The notes under the pieces are model-generated. The model made no database searches. It had not been told where the DNA came from and was given only the letters and a program-made list of their open reading frames with translations. DNA of 64,000 bases from Streptomyces avicenniae (lineage in GTDB: Bacteria; Actinomycetota; Actinomycetes; Streptomycetales; Streptomycetaceae), in NCBI RefSeq assembly GCF_000719135.1, contig NZ_JOEK01000018.1, positions 76,642 through 140,641 of the forward strand, in the 5' to 3' direction. This document shows positions 1 through 10,452 of this stretch, piece after piece (position 1 is the stretch's first letter; each line of letters starts with the position of its first letter). The position numbers and the translations under genes are program-made.

Positions 1-168
1 CCGGTCGCCGCGATCGTGCCGATCGCCGACCTCGAAGCACGGGAGGACGCGGCCGACGTGATGCTGGCCCGCGAGGCGGAGGCGGTGCTGGCCGACGGCG
101 GACCCACCGTCTCGACGGCCGAGCTGCTGGCGGACCTGTTCGGCGAGCGCGGTGAAGGCGCCGTATGA
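1..168 (+). CDS. Partial antitoxin-like protein (Phd/YefM type), 3' end only
   Basis: The frame is open from base 1 and gives 55 residues before TGA at 166-168; the start lies left of the window. The visible part (begins PVAAIVPIADLEAREDA, then an acidic helix with LAREAEAVLADGG) resembles the C-terminal half of Phd/YefM antitoxins, whose C-terminus binds and covers a RelE/ParE toxin. Such antitoxins are normally followed by an overlapping toxin gene. An ATG overlaps the stop (165-167), but that frame (69 codons, Arg/Pro-rich) does not look like a toxin. In 169-258 the antitoxin's own frame continues after the stop and ends in GDRRNVRRTP, faintly like a RelE C-terminus (see findings). Family assignment is an inference from a short stretch. 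Confidence 0.5.
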   Translation, partial: PVAAIVPIADLEAREDAADVMLAREAEAVLADGGPTVSTAELLADLFGERGEGAV

Positions 169-309
169 CTGCGGCAGATCCGGGCCAGCGGCCGACCCGA
201 AGCCATGCGCACCCTGATCGCGCCGGGCGACCGGCGGAACGTCCGCCGCACCCCGTAGCGCCCCCGGCGAACTCGCGCCGGAGACGCCGCCGTTGCCCGG
301 CGCCGCGGC

Positions 310-1263
310 TCAGTGCGCCGCCGCGCGCTCCGCCACCCCGTAGGCGATGCCGTCCAGGATGTCGTGTTCGCTGACCACGACCTCGGCGGCCCCGGCGCGC
401 TCCATGACGCGGCGCAGGATCAGCGCGCCCGCGCCGATGACGTCCACACGGCCCGGGTGCATGACGGGGATCGCGGCGCGCTCGGCGTGGGTCGCGGCGA
501 GCAGCCGGTCGGTGGTCTCCCTGACCTGCTCGACGCCGATGCGCGCGTGGTGGATGGCGCCCGGGTCGTACGCGGGGAGGCCCAGCGCGATCGCGGCGAC
601 GGTGGTGACCGACCCCGCGAGGCCGACCAGCGTGCCCGCCTCGGCGAGCGGCACGCGCTCGCCCGCCAGGTCGAGCGCGGCGTCGATGTCGGCCGTCATG
701 GCGGCGATCTGGGCGGCGGTCGGCGGGTTGGTGACGACGCCGCCGTCACCGGTGAGGTGCCGTTCGGTGAGCCGGACGCAGCCGATGTCCACGCTGCGCG
801 CGGCCCGTACCGCGCCCGTGCCGAGCACGAACTCCGTCGAGCCGCCGCCGATGTCCGTCACGAGGTAGCTGTCGCCGGGGAGTTCACGGGTGGCGCCGGT
901 GAACGACAGGGCGGCCTCCTCGTCGCCCGTGACGACCTCGGGCGTGACGCCGAGGATGTCGCGGACGCCGCGCGTGAAGTCGTCGCGGTTCTCGGCGTCC
1001 CGCGTCGCCGAGGTGGCGACGAAGCGGACGCGGGCGGGCGGCACGCCGTGCGCGCGGATCGCGTCGGCGTACGCGCGGCACGCGGTGAACGTCCGCTCCA
1101 GCGCCTGCGGCGCGAGCCGCCCGGTGCGGTCCACGCCCTGGCCGAGGCGGACGATCTCCATGCGCCGGTCGAGGTCGGTGAGGAGCCCGGTGTCCCGGTC
1201 GGTGCGGGCGACGAGGAGCCGGATCGAGTTGGTGCCGCAGTCGATGGCGGCGACGGTCGTCAT
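310..1263 (-). CDS. ppx: Ppx/GppA family exopolyphosphatase
   Basis: 317-residue protein of the Ppx/GppA family, which hydrolyses inorganic polyphosphate or pppGpp with an actin-like ATPase fold. The N-terminal phosphate-binding loop AAIDCGTNSIRLLVA (about residues 5-19) and the second glycine-rich loop LVTDIGGGSTEF (about 140) are intact, as is the C-terminal HEHDILDGI-like helix (here VSEHDILDGIAYG). I chose the ATG at 1263 because AAGGACC precedes it and ATGA overlaps the stop of the DUF501 gene; the frame stays open upstream but there encodes only Arg-rich shadow sequence. It is the last gene of the leftward ftsB-DUF501-ppx group, the usual actinobacterial arrangement downstream of eno. 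Confidence 0.9.
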   Translation of the reverse strand: MTTVAAIDCGTNSIRLLVARTDRDTGLLTDLDRRMEIVRLGQGVDRTGRLAPQALERTFTACRAYADAIRAHGVPPARVRFVATSATRDAENRDDFTRGVRDILGVTPEVVTGDEEAALSFTGATRELPGDSYLVTDIGGGSTEFVLGTGAVRAARSVDIGCVRLTERHLTGDGGVVTNPPTAAQIAAMTADIDAALDLAGERVPLAEAGTLVGLAGSVTTVAAIALGLPAYDPGAIHHARIGVEQVRETTDRLLAATHAERAAIPVMHPGRVDVIGAGALILRRVMERAGAAEVVVSEHDILDGIAYGVAERAAAH

Positions 1264-1844
1264 GCGGAGAGGTCCTTTCCCGCGGCCGTGGCCGCCGTGC
1301 CGTCGGTGGCCGCGTCGGTGGCCGCCGTCCCGCGCGGGACGCACGGCCCCTTCGCCCACCAGTCGGGGAGCATCGCCAGCGCCTCGTCCCCGAGCGGGTT
1401 GACGCCGGGCCCGGCCGCCAGGGAGTGCGCGACCAGGACGTGCAGGCACTTGACCCGGTCGGGCATGCCCCCGGCGCTCGGGAAGCCGGCCAGGACCTCG
1501 ATGGCGTCGCGGCGGGCGAGGTAGTCCTCGTGGGCCGCCCGGTAGGCGGCGGCGAGTTCCGGGTCGTCGGCGAGCCGGGCCGTCATGTCCTTCATCACGC
1601 CGTTCGCCTCCAGCGTGCCGATGGCGGACGCGGCGCGGGGGCACGTCAGGTAGTACGTGGTCGGGAAGGGGGTGCCGTCGGGCAGCCGGGGGGCGGTCTC
1701 GACGACGTCGGGGTTGCCGCACGGGCAGCGGTGGGCGACGCCCCGCAGCCCGCGCGGCGGGCGGTCGAGCTGGGCCTGCACGACGGCGGCGTCGTCGGGG
1801 GCGGGGGGTGTCGTCTCCACGGGGAAATCTCCGGTACGGCTCAT
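1260..1844 (-). CDS. DUF501 domain protein
   Basis: 194-residue conserved actinobacterial protein. DUF501 is recognised from RCPCGNPDVVET near residue 40, the PTTYYLTCPRAASAIGTLE segment and DRVKCLHVLVAHSLAAGPGVNPLG near residue 130. The conserved Cys and His residues suggest metal or redox chemistry, but no function is established for the family. The last 25 residues are low-complexity Ala/Thr. The gene is translationally coupled to ppx (ATGA overlap at 1260-1263) and sits 46 nt after the ftsB-like gene, so all three are probably one transcript. Confidence 0.88.
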   Translation of the reverse strand: MSRTGDFPVETTPPAPDDAAVVQAQLDRPPRGLRGVAHRCPCGNPDVVETAPRLPDGTPFPTTYYLTCPRAASAIGTLEANGVMKDMTARLADDPELAAAYRAAHEDYLARRDAIEVLAGFPSAGGMPDRVKCLHVLVAHSLAAGPGVNPLGDEALAMLPDWWAKGPCVPRGTAATDAATDGTAATAAGKDLSA

Positions 1845-1890
1845 CGCGGGCGGGGCAGGGACCCGCTGCCGCGCGCGCCGCGCACGGCGG

Positions 1891-2409
1891 TCACTGCGGC
1901 GTTCCCGCGCCGTCGGCGCGGTCGAGTCCTTCCCACATCTTCTCGTGCCACGGCCGGTCCCCTGCGGCGCCCCTGTTCTCCAGGCGCTCGTCGCCCTCGG
2001 CGTCCCCGTCGCCCTCGGCGCCGCCGTCGGGCTCCGGCACGATGTAGCCGATCTCGCCCGGCAGGACGTACAGGAGCCGTTCCCTGGCCTGCCGTTGGAC
2101 GTACGCGTCGTCCTGCCAGCGTGCCTTCTCGTCCCGCAGCTCGGCGACGCGGTCGCGCGCCTCCTCGGCCTGGCGGCGCTGGTCGGCGATCTCGGAACGC
2201 TGCTGGATGTACTGCCGCAGCGGGTACGCGAGCGCGACGACGAGGGAGCAGATCACCAGCGCGAGGACGGCCGCGCGGCCGGTGAGGCGTACGCGCCGGG
2301 GCCGGGGGGTCAGTCGGCGGGTCTGCGCCTGGTACACGCGGGCGGCGGCCTGTTCGCCGAACGCCCGCAGTCTGGTGGCGGTGGAGAACCGGTCCCGCTC
2401 CGCGGCCAC
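1891..2409 (-). CDS. FtsB/DivIC-type septum formation initiator protein
   Basis: 172-residue bitopic membrane protein. A basic cytoplasmic stretch is followed by one transmembrane helix (VLALVICSLVVALAYPL) and then a coiled coil rich in Q/E/R (QRSEIADQRRQAEEARDRV) ending at the typical WQDDAYVQRQARERLLYVLPGE block; the C-terminus is acidic. FtsB/DivIC proteins form a division complex with FtsQ and FtsL. I chose the GTG at 2409 because GGGAGG lies 4 nt upstream and the protein then begins VAAERDRFSTATRLR, as in streptomycete homologues. An in-frame GTG at 2469 would add 20 Arg-rich residues and lacks a clear ribosome site. It lies 139 nt downstream of eno. Confidence 0.85.
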   Translation of the reverse strand: MAAERDRFSTATRLRAFGEQAAARVYQAQTRRLTPRPRRVRLTGRAAVLALVICSLVVALAYPLRQYIQQRSEIADQRRQAEEARDRVAELRDEKARWQDDAYVQRQARERLLYVLPGEIGYIVPEPDGGAEGDGDAEGDERLENRGAAGDRPWHEKMWEGLDRADGAGTPQ

Positions 2410-2548
2410 ATCGCCTCCCGTCCCGGCCCTGCCGTGTCGCCGTCTCGTCCGTGCACCCGTCCCCGCCACCGTACGGGACGGACGGCGGGGAGGGGCGCTG
2501 GGGACGGGGGTGGCGGGCGGATGTCGCGCCCGCCGGATGCCGTACGGG

Positions 2549-3844
<1,296 letters not shown>

Positions 3845-4010
3845 TCACAGGGCCTGATCACAGGGACTGGGTACAGGGGCATCTTCGCGCCCAGCCACCT
3901 GAGCCTAACCGGCCCCGGCGCCGCCACCGCCCCCCAGCTCGCCCGAATCGGCTGAACATCGGACGAACTCGCAGCTCAGCAGTGGTACCAGCTTTTTGTT
4001 TATCCGGTGA

Positions 4011-4053
4011 AGAAAACCCGGTGCGCGGGGCCTCGCGGCCACCGCGCACCGGG
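4011..4053 (-). terminator. Intrinsic terminator of the Rpf-type hydrolase gene
   Basis: A perfect 12-bp stem (4017-4028 pairs with 4042-4053, arm CCCGGTGCGCGG) encloses a 13-nt loop. On the minus strand it is followed by TTTTCTTC, a true U-tract, which is rare in such GC-rich DNA. It lies 38 nt past the stop of the hydrolase gene and upstream of eno, so it should separate the two transcription units. Confidence 0.8.
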
Positions 4054-4091
4054 TCAGGTGCCGTCCCGGGCCGCCAGGGGCCCGGGGGTGC

Positions 4092-5099
<1,008 letters not shown>

Positions 5100-5287
5100 G
5101 AAGGGTGAAGATCGTCCCTGATCACCCAAGATCGCCGCAATGCCGCGCGAGGGCGGTGAAAGTGCCGAATCCTCGCAGGTCATCCGGCAATCGGACAGGA
5201 CGGACGAGCGGGACGGACCGGGACGTCGGGGAGATGAGGGTCACACCCGTGCCCCCTGGGGAGCACGGGGCGGCGGCGCGGCGGCGT

Positions 5288-5623
5288 TCAGGCCGCGGCG
5301 AACCCCAAGTACGGCCGACGGCACGGGGAGATGGCGGCGGTATCCGCCGTCATGTCCGTTTTGCGGGCGCGGAGGGAGGCGGCGCCCCGCGGCGCGCGGC
5401 GGCCGGACGCGTACGTCGGGACGACGGACTCCTCGGCGCCGCCGATCTCCTCCTCGGCCTGCGCCTCCTCCGCCTCCTCGGCCCAGTCCACGTCGTCGCC
5501 GTAGTCCTCGCGGTAGTCGGGCCACAGGCCCCGCCCGGCGCCCGCCGGCCCGGCTGTCGTCACCCCGGCACCGCCGTCACGGACCTGCCACGGACGACGC
5601 TGACGACCAGTCCCCGAGCGCAT
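5288..5623 (-). CDS. Small hypothetical protein with acidic centre
   Basis: 111 residues, not recognised. A basic N-terminus (MRSGTGRQRRPWQVRDGG) is followed by an acidic patch (DYREDYGDDVDWAEEAEEAQAEEE, about residues 35-58) and a basic C-terminal third. There is no signal peptide or membrane segment. ATG 5623 has GGGAGG 9 nt upstream and a good promoter-like pair further up (5676-5705), which is the main reason to accept it as a gene. It stands alone between the P450 gene and the Rpf gene, all leftward. The 3' part from about residue 70 looks less constrained, so the true end is less certain than the start. Confidence 0.42.
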   Translation of the reverse strand: MRSGTGRQRRPWQVRDGGAGVTTAGPAGAGRGLWPDYREDYGDDVDWAEEAEEAQAEEEIGGAEESVVPTYASGRRAPRGAASLRARKTDMTADTAAISPCRRPYLGFAAA

Positions 5624-5675
5624 TTTGTTGGGCCTCCCTGTACGAACCTGTACGAACACTGTTGCGGCTGAGGGG

Positions 5676-5705
5676 AACCTAGCCCTCCCCACCACTCGAT
5701 CACAA
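5676..5705 (-). promoter_or_regulatory. Probable promoter of the small acidic-centre protein gene
   Basis: On the minus strand TTGTGA (5705-5700), an 18-nt spacer and TAGGTT (5681-5676). The expected start is near 5669, leaving a leader of about 45 nt before the ATG at 5623. Confidence 0.42.
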
Positions 5706-5737
5706 GCCGATCCCACCGAGATCACGCACGGATCACA

Positions 5738-7018
5738 CTATTGACGCGAGGTCACCCGTTCCGGTGTGAACTCCACCGGAAGAGAGCGCAGTCCACGCAT
5801 GATCAGCCCCCCACGCCAGCGCAGCCCCGACCAGTCGCCTGCGGGCCGCAGGCCGGGCAGCCTCGTGAGCAGGATCTCCAGCGCGGTGCGGGCCTCCAGG
5901 CGTGCCAGCGGGGCGCCGAGGCAGTAGTGGATGCCGTGCCCGTAGCCCAGATGCGGGTTGTCCGCGCGGCCGAGGTCGAGGCGGTCGGGGTCGGCGAAGC
6001 GCGCCGGGTCGCGGTCGGCGGCGGCGAGGACGACGAGCACGGGGTCGCCGCGGCCGACCCGTTGCCCGCCGAGCGTCAGCGGCTCGGCGGCGAACCGCCA
6101 GGTGGCCATCTCGACCGGCCCGTCGTAGCGCAGCAGTTCCTCCACGGCCCGCGCGGCACGGGCGCCGCCGTCGGCCGCGTCCGCCGCGAACAGGCCGCGC
6201 ATGCGCTCCAGTTGCTCCGGCGCGCGCAGCAGCGTGTGCAGTCCGTTGCCGATGAGGTTGACGGTGGTCTCGAAACCGGCGAACAGCAGGATGAAGGCCA
6301 TGGCCGCGGCCTCGTCCTCCGTCAACTGCTCGCCGTCGTCCGAGGCGCGGATGAGGCCGGAGATCAGGTCGTCGCCGAGGTCGGCGCGTTTGCGGTGGAT
6401 CAGTTCGGTGAGGTACGCGCGCATCCGTCGCACCGCCCGGCCGACGCCGCCGCGCCGTCCGGTGGTGTGCAGCATCATCCCGGCCCAGTCGCGGAAGTCG
6501 TCGTGGTCCTCGGGCGGGACGCCCAGCAGGTCGCAGATGGCGAGGATGGGCAGCGGGAAGGCGAAGGCGTCGATCAGGTCGGCGCTGCCCCGCGCCGCGA
6601 ACCCGTCGATCAGCCGGTGGGTCAGCTCCCGCACCCGTGGCTCGAACGCGGCGACGCGGCGGGGCGTGAACGCCGTGGAGACCAGCCGCCGCAGCCGCGT
6701 GTGGTCGGGCGGGTCGATGTTGAGCAGGTGGGTCATGACCCCGGCGCCGCGCTCGCCCGGGATGCCGACGAGGCCCCGCGCGTGGGCCTGCGCGTCGTGC
6801 GCGCCCGGGTTCTTGCTGAGCCGGGGATCGGCCAGCGCGCGGCGGGCGTCGGCGTAGCGCGTGACGAGCCACGCCTCGACGCCGCTCGGCAGGGTCGCCC
6901 GGTGCACGGGCGCGTGCTCGCGCAGCCAGGCGTACGCCGGGTAAGGGTCGGTCGCGAAGCCGGGGCCGAACGGCGCGGGCGCGTCCCCGCCCGCCGGGCA
7001 GCGTCCCTCGTCAGGCAC
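5738..7018 (-). CDS. Cytochrome P450 (CYP107-like)
   Basis: 426-residue soluble bacterial P450, a haem monooxygenase needing ferredoxin and ferredoxin reductase, neither of which is adjacent. Visible landmarks: DPYPAYAWLRE at the N-terminus, NIDPPDHTRLRRLVSTAFT in the C-helix region (about 100-118), I-helix AGFETT (247-252, with the acid/Thr oxygen-activation pair), K-helix E294-L-L-R297, and the haem loop GYGHGIHYCLGAPLARLE with Cys366. Sequence style is closest to CYP107 enzymes, common in polyketide tailoring, but no biosynthetic cluster surrounds it. The GTG start at 7018 overlaps the stop of the histidine kinase by 8 nt, so expression is coupled to that gene. Confidence 0.93.
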   Translation of the reverse strand: MPDEGRCPAGGDAPAPFGPGFATDPYPAYAWLREHAPVHRATLPSGVEAWLVTRYADARRALADPRLSKNPGAHDAQAHARGLVGIPGERGAGVMTHLLNIDPPDHTRLRRLVSTAFTPRRVAAFEPRVRELTHRLIDGFAARGSADLIDAFAFPLPILAICDLLGVPPEDHDDFRDWAGMMLHTTGRRGGVGRAVRRMRAYLTELIHRKRADLGDDLISGLIRASDDGEQLTEDEAAAMAFILLFAGFETTVNLIGNGLHTLLRAPEQLERMRGLFAADAADGGARAARAVEELLRYDGPVEMATWRFAAEPLTLGGQRVGRGDPVLVVLAAADRDPARFADPDRLDLGRADNPHLGYGHGIHYCLGAPLARLEARTALEILLTRLPGLRPAGDWSGLRWRGGLIMRGLRSLPVEFTPERVTSRQ

Positions 7019-8336
7019 CCGAGGGCTCCCGCCGGTCGGGGATCACCGCCGAGACGCGGAAGCCGCCGCCGTCCGTCGGCCCGGAGACGAAGCCGCCGCC
7101 GAGGGCCATGACGCGCTCGCGCATGCCGACAAGACCGTTGCCGCCGCTCGGCAGCCGCGCGCCGGGCACCGCGCCGCCCGCCGGGGCGTCGTTCTGCACC
7201 AGGACGGCCACCTCGCCCTCCCGGTGCGCGAGCCGGACGCGGGCGACGGCGCCCGCCGCGTGCTTGTGCACGTTGGTGAGCGCCTCCTGCACGACGCGGT
7301 AGGCCGTGGACTCGACCGGCTCCGCGTAGCCGCGCGGCTCGCCCTCGACGGCGAGGTCCACGGCCATGCCCGCCGCGCGCGACTGGTCGATGAGCGCGCC
7401 GAGCCCGTCGAGCGCGGGCCCCGCGGGGTCGTGGCGCGGTGGCGCCGACGCGGCCGTGGAGCCGACCGGCGGCGGGAAGGGGGCGGCGGGCGCGGGAGCG
7501 GCGAGCGGCACCTTGTCGGCCGCGCGCAGGACGCCGAGCATCGTGCGCAGTTCGGTGAGCGCCTGGCGTCCCATGTCGCCTATGAGGGTGGCGTTGCGCG
7601 CGGCCTGCTCCGGGTCCTTGGGCGCGACCGCCGCGACGGCCGCGGCGTGCACGACCATGAGGCTGACCCGGTGCGCGACGACGTCGTGCATCTCGCGGGC
7701 GATGCGCCGCCGCTCCTCGCCGCGGGCCCACTCGGCGCGCTCCTCGGCGCGCTCGGCGAGCAGGGCCAGCTCCCGTTCCAGCCCGCCCGCGCGGTCCCGC
7801 AGGGACTCGACGAGCCGCCGCCTGGCCCGTACGTACATGCCCAGCAGCACGGGCGGCGCGACGAGGACGACGGCGAAGATGCCCGCGACCAGCGGGCGGA
7901 ACCAGGCGGGCATCGGCTGCGCTTCGAGCCCCGGGTCGCGCTCCAGCAGGAGGTGGGTCACGAGGAAGGAGCCGACCGCCTCCGTCGCGGCGAGCGCGCC
8001 GACGAGGCGGCGGGACGCCTCCGAGGTGGCCAGGGTGTAGAGGCCGACGACGGCGAGCACGTCGCCCATCGTCGTCGGCAGGATCGCGAGGGCGACCAGG
8101 ATGACGGTGAGGGGCCGCTTGCGGCGGACGACCACCGTGCTCCCCGCCAGGACGCCGAGCAGGACGATCAGCGCGGGCGGCAGTCCCGTCCGTTCGGCGA
8201 AGCCGAGGCCCTGCGCGACGCATTCGGCGGCCGAGACGACCGCGAGCCCTATGTCGAGCGCCGCGCTGCGCCGCCGCGTCCACCACCACAGCCGGTACCC
8301 CCCACCGGCCGGGGCTTCCTCCCCCGAAGTGTTCAT
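7011..8336 (-). CDS. Orphan sensor histidine kinase (NarL/HisKA_3 type)
   Basis: 441 residues. The N-terminal half has about five hydrophobic helices between residues 28 and 168; a coiled linker follows, then the HisKA_3 dimerisation box EERRRIAREMHDVVAHRVSLMVVHAA with phospho-acceptor His217. The ATPase domain has an N-box-like VQEALTNVHKHAAG and a terminal G-box GGNGLVGMRERVMALGG. These kinases normally work with a NarL/LuxR-type response regulator, but none lies beside it: the downstream gene is the P450 (8-nt overlap), and upstream the next gene, 150 nt away, is tRNA-Gln on the other strand. Its regulator must be encoded elsewhere, or the pair was split. The input signal is unknown. Confidence 0.9.
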   Translation of the reverse strand: MNTSGEEAPAGGGYRLWWWTRRRSAALDIGLAVVSAAECVAQGLGFAERTGLPPALIVLLGVLAGSTVVVRRKRPLTVILVALAILPTTMGDVLAVVGLYTLATSEASRRLVGALAATEAVGSFLVTHLLLERDPGLEAQPMPAWFRPLVAGIFAVVLVAPPVLLGMYVRARRRLVESLRDRAGGLERELALLAERAEERAEWARGEERRRIAREMHDVVAHRVSLMVVHAAAVAAVAPKDPEQAARNATLIGDMGRQALTELRTMLGVLRAADKVPLAAPAPAAPFPPPVGSTAASAPPRHDPAGPALDGLGALIDQSRAAGMAVDLAVEGEPRGYAEPVESTAYRVVQEALTNVHKHAAGAVARVRLAHREGEVAVLVQNDAPAGGAVPGARLPSGGNGLVGMRERVMALGGGFVSGPTDGGGFRVSAVIPDRREPSGA

Positions 8337-8493
8337 GCCGACCAGCCTACGGGCGGTCGTGGCGGGTTCAGGGGAGGGTGGGCGGGGATACGGCGGGCCC
8401 GGGGAACCGTCGCGTCGAGGGGCGGCGGGCTGGCATAGTGTGGGGTGTCCGGCGGAGGGTGGGCAGTTCGGCCCGCTCCGTCAGGGCCTGCCA

Positions 8494-8565
8494 TCCCCTG
8501 TGGTGTAATCGGCAGCACTGCGATTTTTGGTGTCGTAAGTCCAGGTTCGAATCCTGGCGGGGGAG
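8494..8565 (+). tRNA. tRNA-Gln (anticodon UUG)
   Basis: The cloverleaf can be folded by eye. Acceptor arm TCCCCTG (8494-8500) pairs with CGGGGGA (8558-8564), with G8565 as discriminator. The D-arm contains GTGTAATCGGCAGCAC, the anticodon loop TTTTGGT places TTG as anticodon, and the T-arm is CCAGG-TTCGAAT-CCTGG. CCA is not encoded. The gene stops 2 nt before the end of the convergent kinase gene. Confidence 0.93.
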
Positions 8566-8567
8566 CC

Positions 8568-9824
8568 TCAGCGGCCGAGGTGCCGCAGGCAGAGCTGCTC
8601 GTCCGCCCGCAGCTGGAGCACGAGTGGGTCGTACGGGCCGCGTTCGGCCGTCAGGTCGTCGGCGAGGCGCTGGATCTCCGGCAGGGCGAGGTCGTACTGC
8701 GCCGTGTCCAGGAGCGTCGCGGCGTACTGCTTGCGCAGGGTCCGCACGACGGGTGACGTCTCCCCGAAGCGGAGCACGGCGACCGGCAGCGTGCGCCGCA
8801 GCAGAGCGGCGACCTCGGGGTAGCGGCCCTGGGCCAGCAGCTGCTTGATCTCCCCCAGGCTCGCCGCGAGGTCGGGTTCCGGCGCGCGCGAGGGCGGCCA
8901 GGGGTCGAGGGGGCGGAGCAGCGGGCGCGTCGGGTCGAGCGGGGTGTCGGCGACGGTGGCGGCGCCCGTGCGGGAGACGAGGGCGGCGAGCGGCGCGAAG
9001 AGTCCCGCGGCGCTCTGCGGGCGGGCGGCGGGGTCCTTGGCGAGCAGCCGGTGGATCAGGTCGGCGAGGCCCGCGGGGAGGTCGGGGCGCAGGCCCGCGA
9101 GGGGGGCGGGCTCCTCGTGCAGCTTCTTGTAGAGGAGTCCGGCCGCGCCTGGCGCGGTGAAGGGGACGCGGCCCGCGAGGAGTTCGTAGCCGATGGCGCC
9201 GAGGGCGTAGAGGTCGGCGGCGGGGCCGACCGGGCTGCCGCCGACGGCCTGCTCGGGCGCCATGTAGACGGGGGTGCCGAGGAGGGTGCCGGTCCTGGTG
9301 AGGCGCGCCTCGTCGGTCTCGTCGGTGACGGCGGCGATGCCCAGGTCGAGGACGGTGGTCCGTCCGTCGGGGCGGACCATGACGTTCCCCGGCTTGAGGT
9401 CGCGGTGCACGATGCCGACGGCGTGGACGGCGGCGAGCGCGGAGGCCAGTTGCGCGAGGACGGCGACGGCCCACTGCCAGGGGTAGGGGTCGTGTTCCGC
9501 GAGGTGGTCGGCGAGGTCGGAGCCCTCGACCAGCTGCATGACGAGGAAGAGTTCGGCGCCGTCCGCGCCCGCGTCGTGCACGACGACGAGGCCGGGGTGG
9601 TCCACGCGGGCGGTCGCGCGGCACTCGCGGAGGAAGCGGTGCCGCAGGCTCTCCGGGTCGCCCGAGCCCGAGGCGGCGGCGAGGCGGTCGGCGTGCAGGA
9701 GCTTGACGGCGACGCGGCGCCCGCCCAGGGCGGTGTCGCGCCCGGACCAGACCTCGCCCATGCCGCCCTTGCCGAGGGGTTCGGTCAGCTCGTAGCGGCC
9801 GACGAGGACGCGCGGGGCGGTCAT
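8568..9824 (-). CDS. Serine/threonine protein kinase (PknB/Hanks type), soluble
   Basis: 418 residues. The Hanks kinase domain occupies about 10-275: glycine loop GKGGMGEVW (18-26), catalytic Lys41 in VAVKLLH, HRDLKPGN with Asp142, the metal-binding Asp160 in a DLG variant of DFG, and GTPVYMAPEQ for the activation segment/APE. The remaining 130 residues have no PASTA repeats and no transmembrane helix and look helical (a TPR-like array ending ADEQLCLRHLGR). ATG 9824 is preceded by GAGGAGGG and overlaps the stop of the upstream membrane-protein gene by ATGA, suggesting that the two products act together at the membrane. Substrates are unknown. Confidence 0.93.
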   Translation of the reverse strand: MTAPRVLVGRYELTEPLGKGGMGEVWSGRDTALGGRRVAVKLLHADRLAAASGSGDPESLRHRFLRECRATARVDHPGLVVVHDAGADGAELFLVMQLVEGSDLADHLAEHDPYPWQWAVAVLAQLASALAAVHAVGIVHRDLKPGNVMVRPDGRTTVLDLGIAAVTDETDEARLTRTGTLLGTPVYMAPEQAVGGSPVGPAADLYALGAIGYELLAGRVPFTAPGAAGLLYKKLHEEPAPLAGLRPDLPAGLADLIHRLLAKDPAARPQSAAGLFAPLAALVSRTGAATVADTPLDPTRPLLRPLDPWPPSRAPEPDLAASLGEIKQLLAQGRYPEVAALLRRTLPVAVLRFGETSPVVRTLRKQYAATLLDTAQYDLALPEIQRLADDLTAERGPYDPLVLQLRADEQLCLRHLGR

Positions 9825-10369
9825 CGGCCCTCCTCGCGGCGCAGGTACGCGTCGAGCTCGTCCAGTTCCGAGGCGACCTGGCGCATGCGGGGTGACGCGG
9901 GCGGCGGCGCGGACGCGTGCGGCTGCGGGGTGTGGGGCGGCGGGACGTGCGGCGGGGGCGGGGCGGCGTACGCGCCGGGGACGACGGGCGGCGGGTGGCC
10001 GTAGGGCGTGTAGGGCCCGGCGGGGCCGGGGTGGTGGGCGGCGTGGCCGCGGCGGGGCAGGTAGCCGGTGATGGCCGCGTGGCAGCAGGCACCGGCCATG
10101 AGGGCGATCACGTACCCCCCGGCGAACGCCGACAGGTCGGTCTCGGCGTCGGAGGGGATGTTCGCGAACATGATCGTCTCGATGACGGACAGCGTCACGT
10201 ACAGGGCGACGAACCACCAGTCGGAGCGGCGCTTGCGCTGGGCAGCCACGTTGAGGAACGGCACCCAGGCGAGCAGCCCCAGCGACACCAGCGGGACGAG
10301 GGCGAGTACCCAGCGCAGGATCTCGGCCCGGACGTCCCGGCGGGGTGGTGGTATGGGCGGGCCGTACAT
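9821..10369 (-). CDS. Small integral membrane protein with proline-rich tail, coupled to Ser/Thr kinase
   Basis: 182 residues. Three hydrophobic helices in the first half (ILRWVLALVPLVSLGLLAWV, WWFVALYVTLSVIETIMF, and GGYVIALMAGACCHAAI) are followed by a Pro/His/Ala-rich tail of about 60 residues and a final helix (RQVASELDELDAYLRREEGR). This layout is common in streptomycete proteins encoded directly before PknB-type kinases. Its stop overlaps the kinase start (ATGA at 9821-9824), so I infer a membrane partner or anchor for the otherwise soluble kinase. The start chosen is ATG 10369 with a GGGGGTG site. Confidence 0.75.
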   Translation of the reverse strand: MYGPPIPPPRRDVRAEILRWVLALVPLVSLGLLAWVPFLNVAAQRKRRSDWWFVALYVTLSVIETIMFANIPSDAETDLSAFAGGYVIALMAGACCHAAITGYLPRRGHAAHHPGPAGPYTPYGHPPPVVPGAYAAPPPPHVPPPHTPQPHASAPPPASPRMRQVASELDELDAYLRREEGR

Positions 10370-10452
10370 CGCACCCCCGTCGGGTATCCGTTCGAGCGAC
10401 GCGGCGTCGGGCGCCGCGGACCAGGATGATATCCGCCCACGCCCGGCGCCGT

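Noticed and set aside
165..374. A 69-codon frame starting in ATGA overlap with the antitoxin-like gene
   Set aside because: Arg/Pro-rich without toxin-like sequence, and it runs into the 3' end of ppx.
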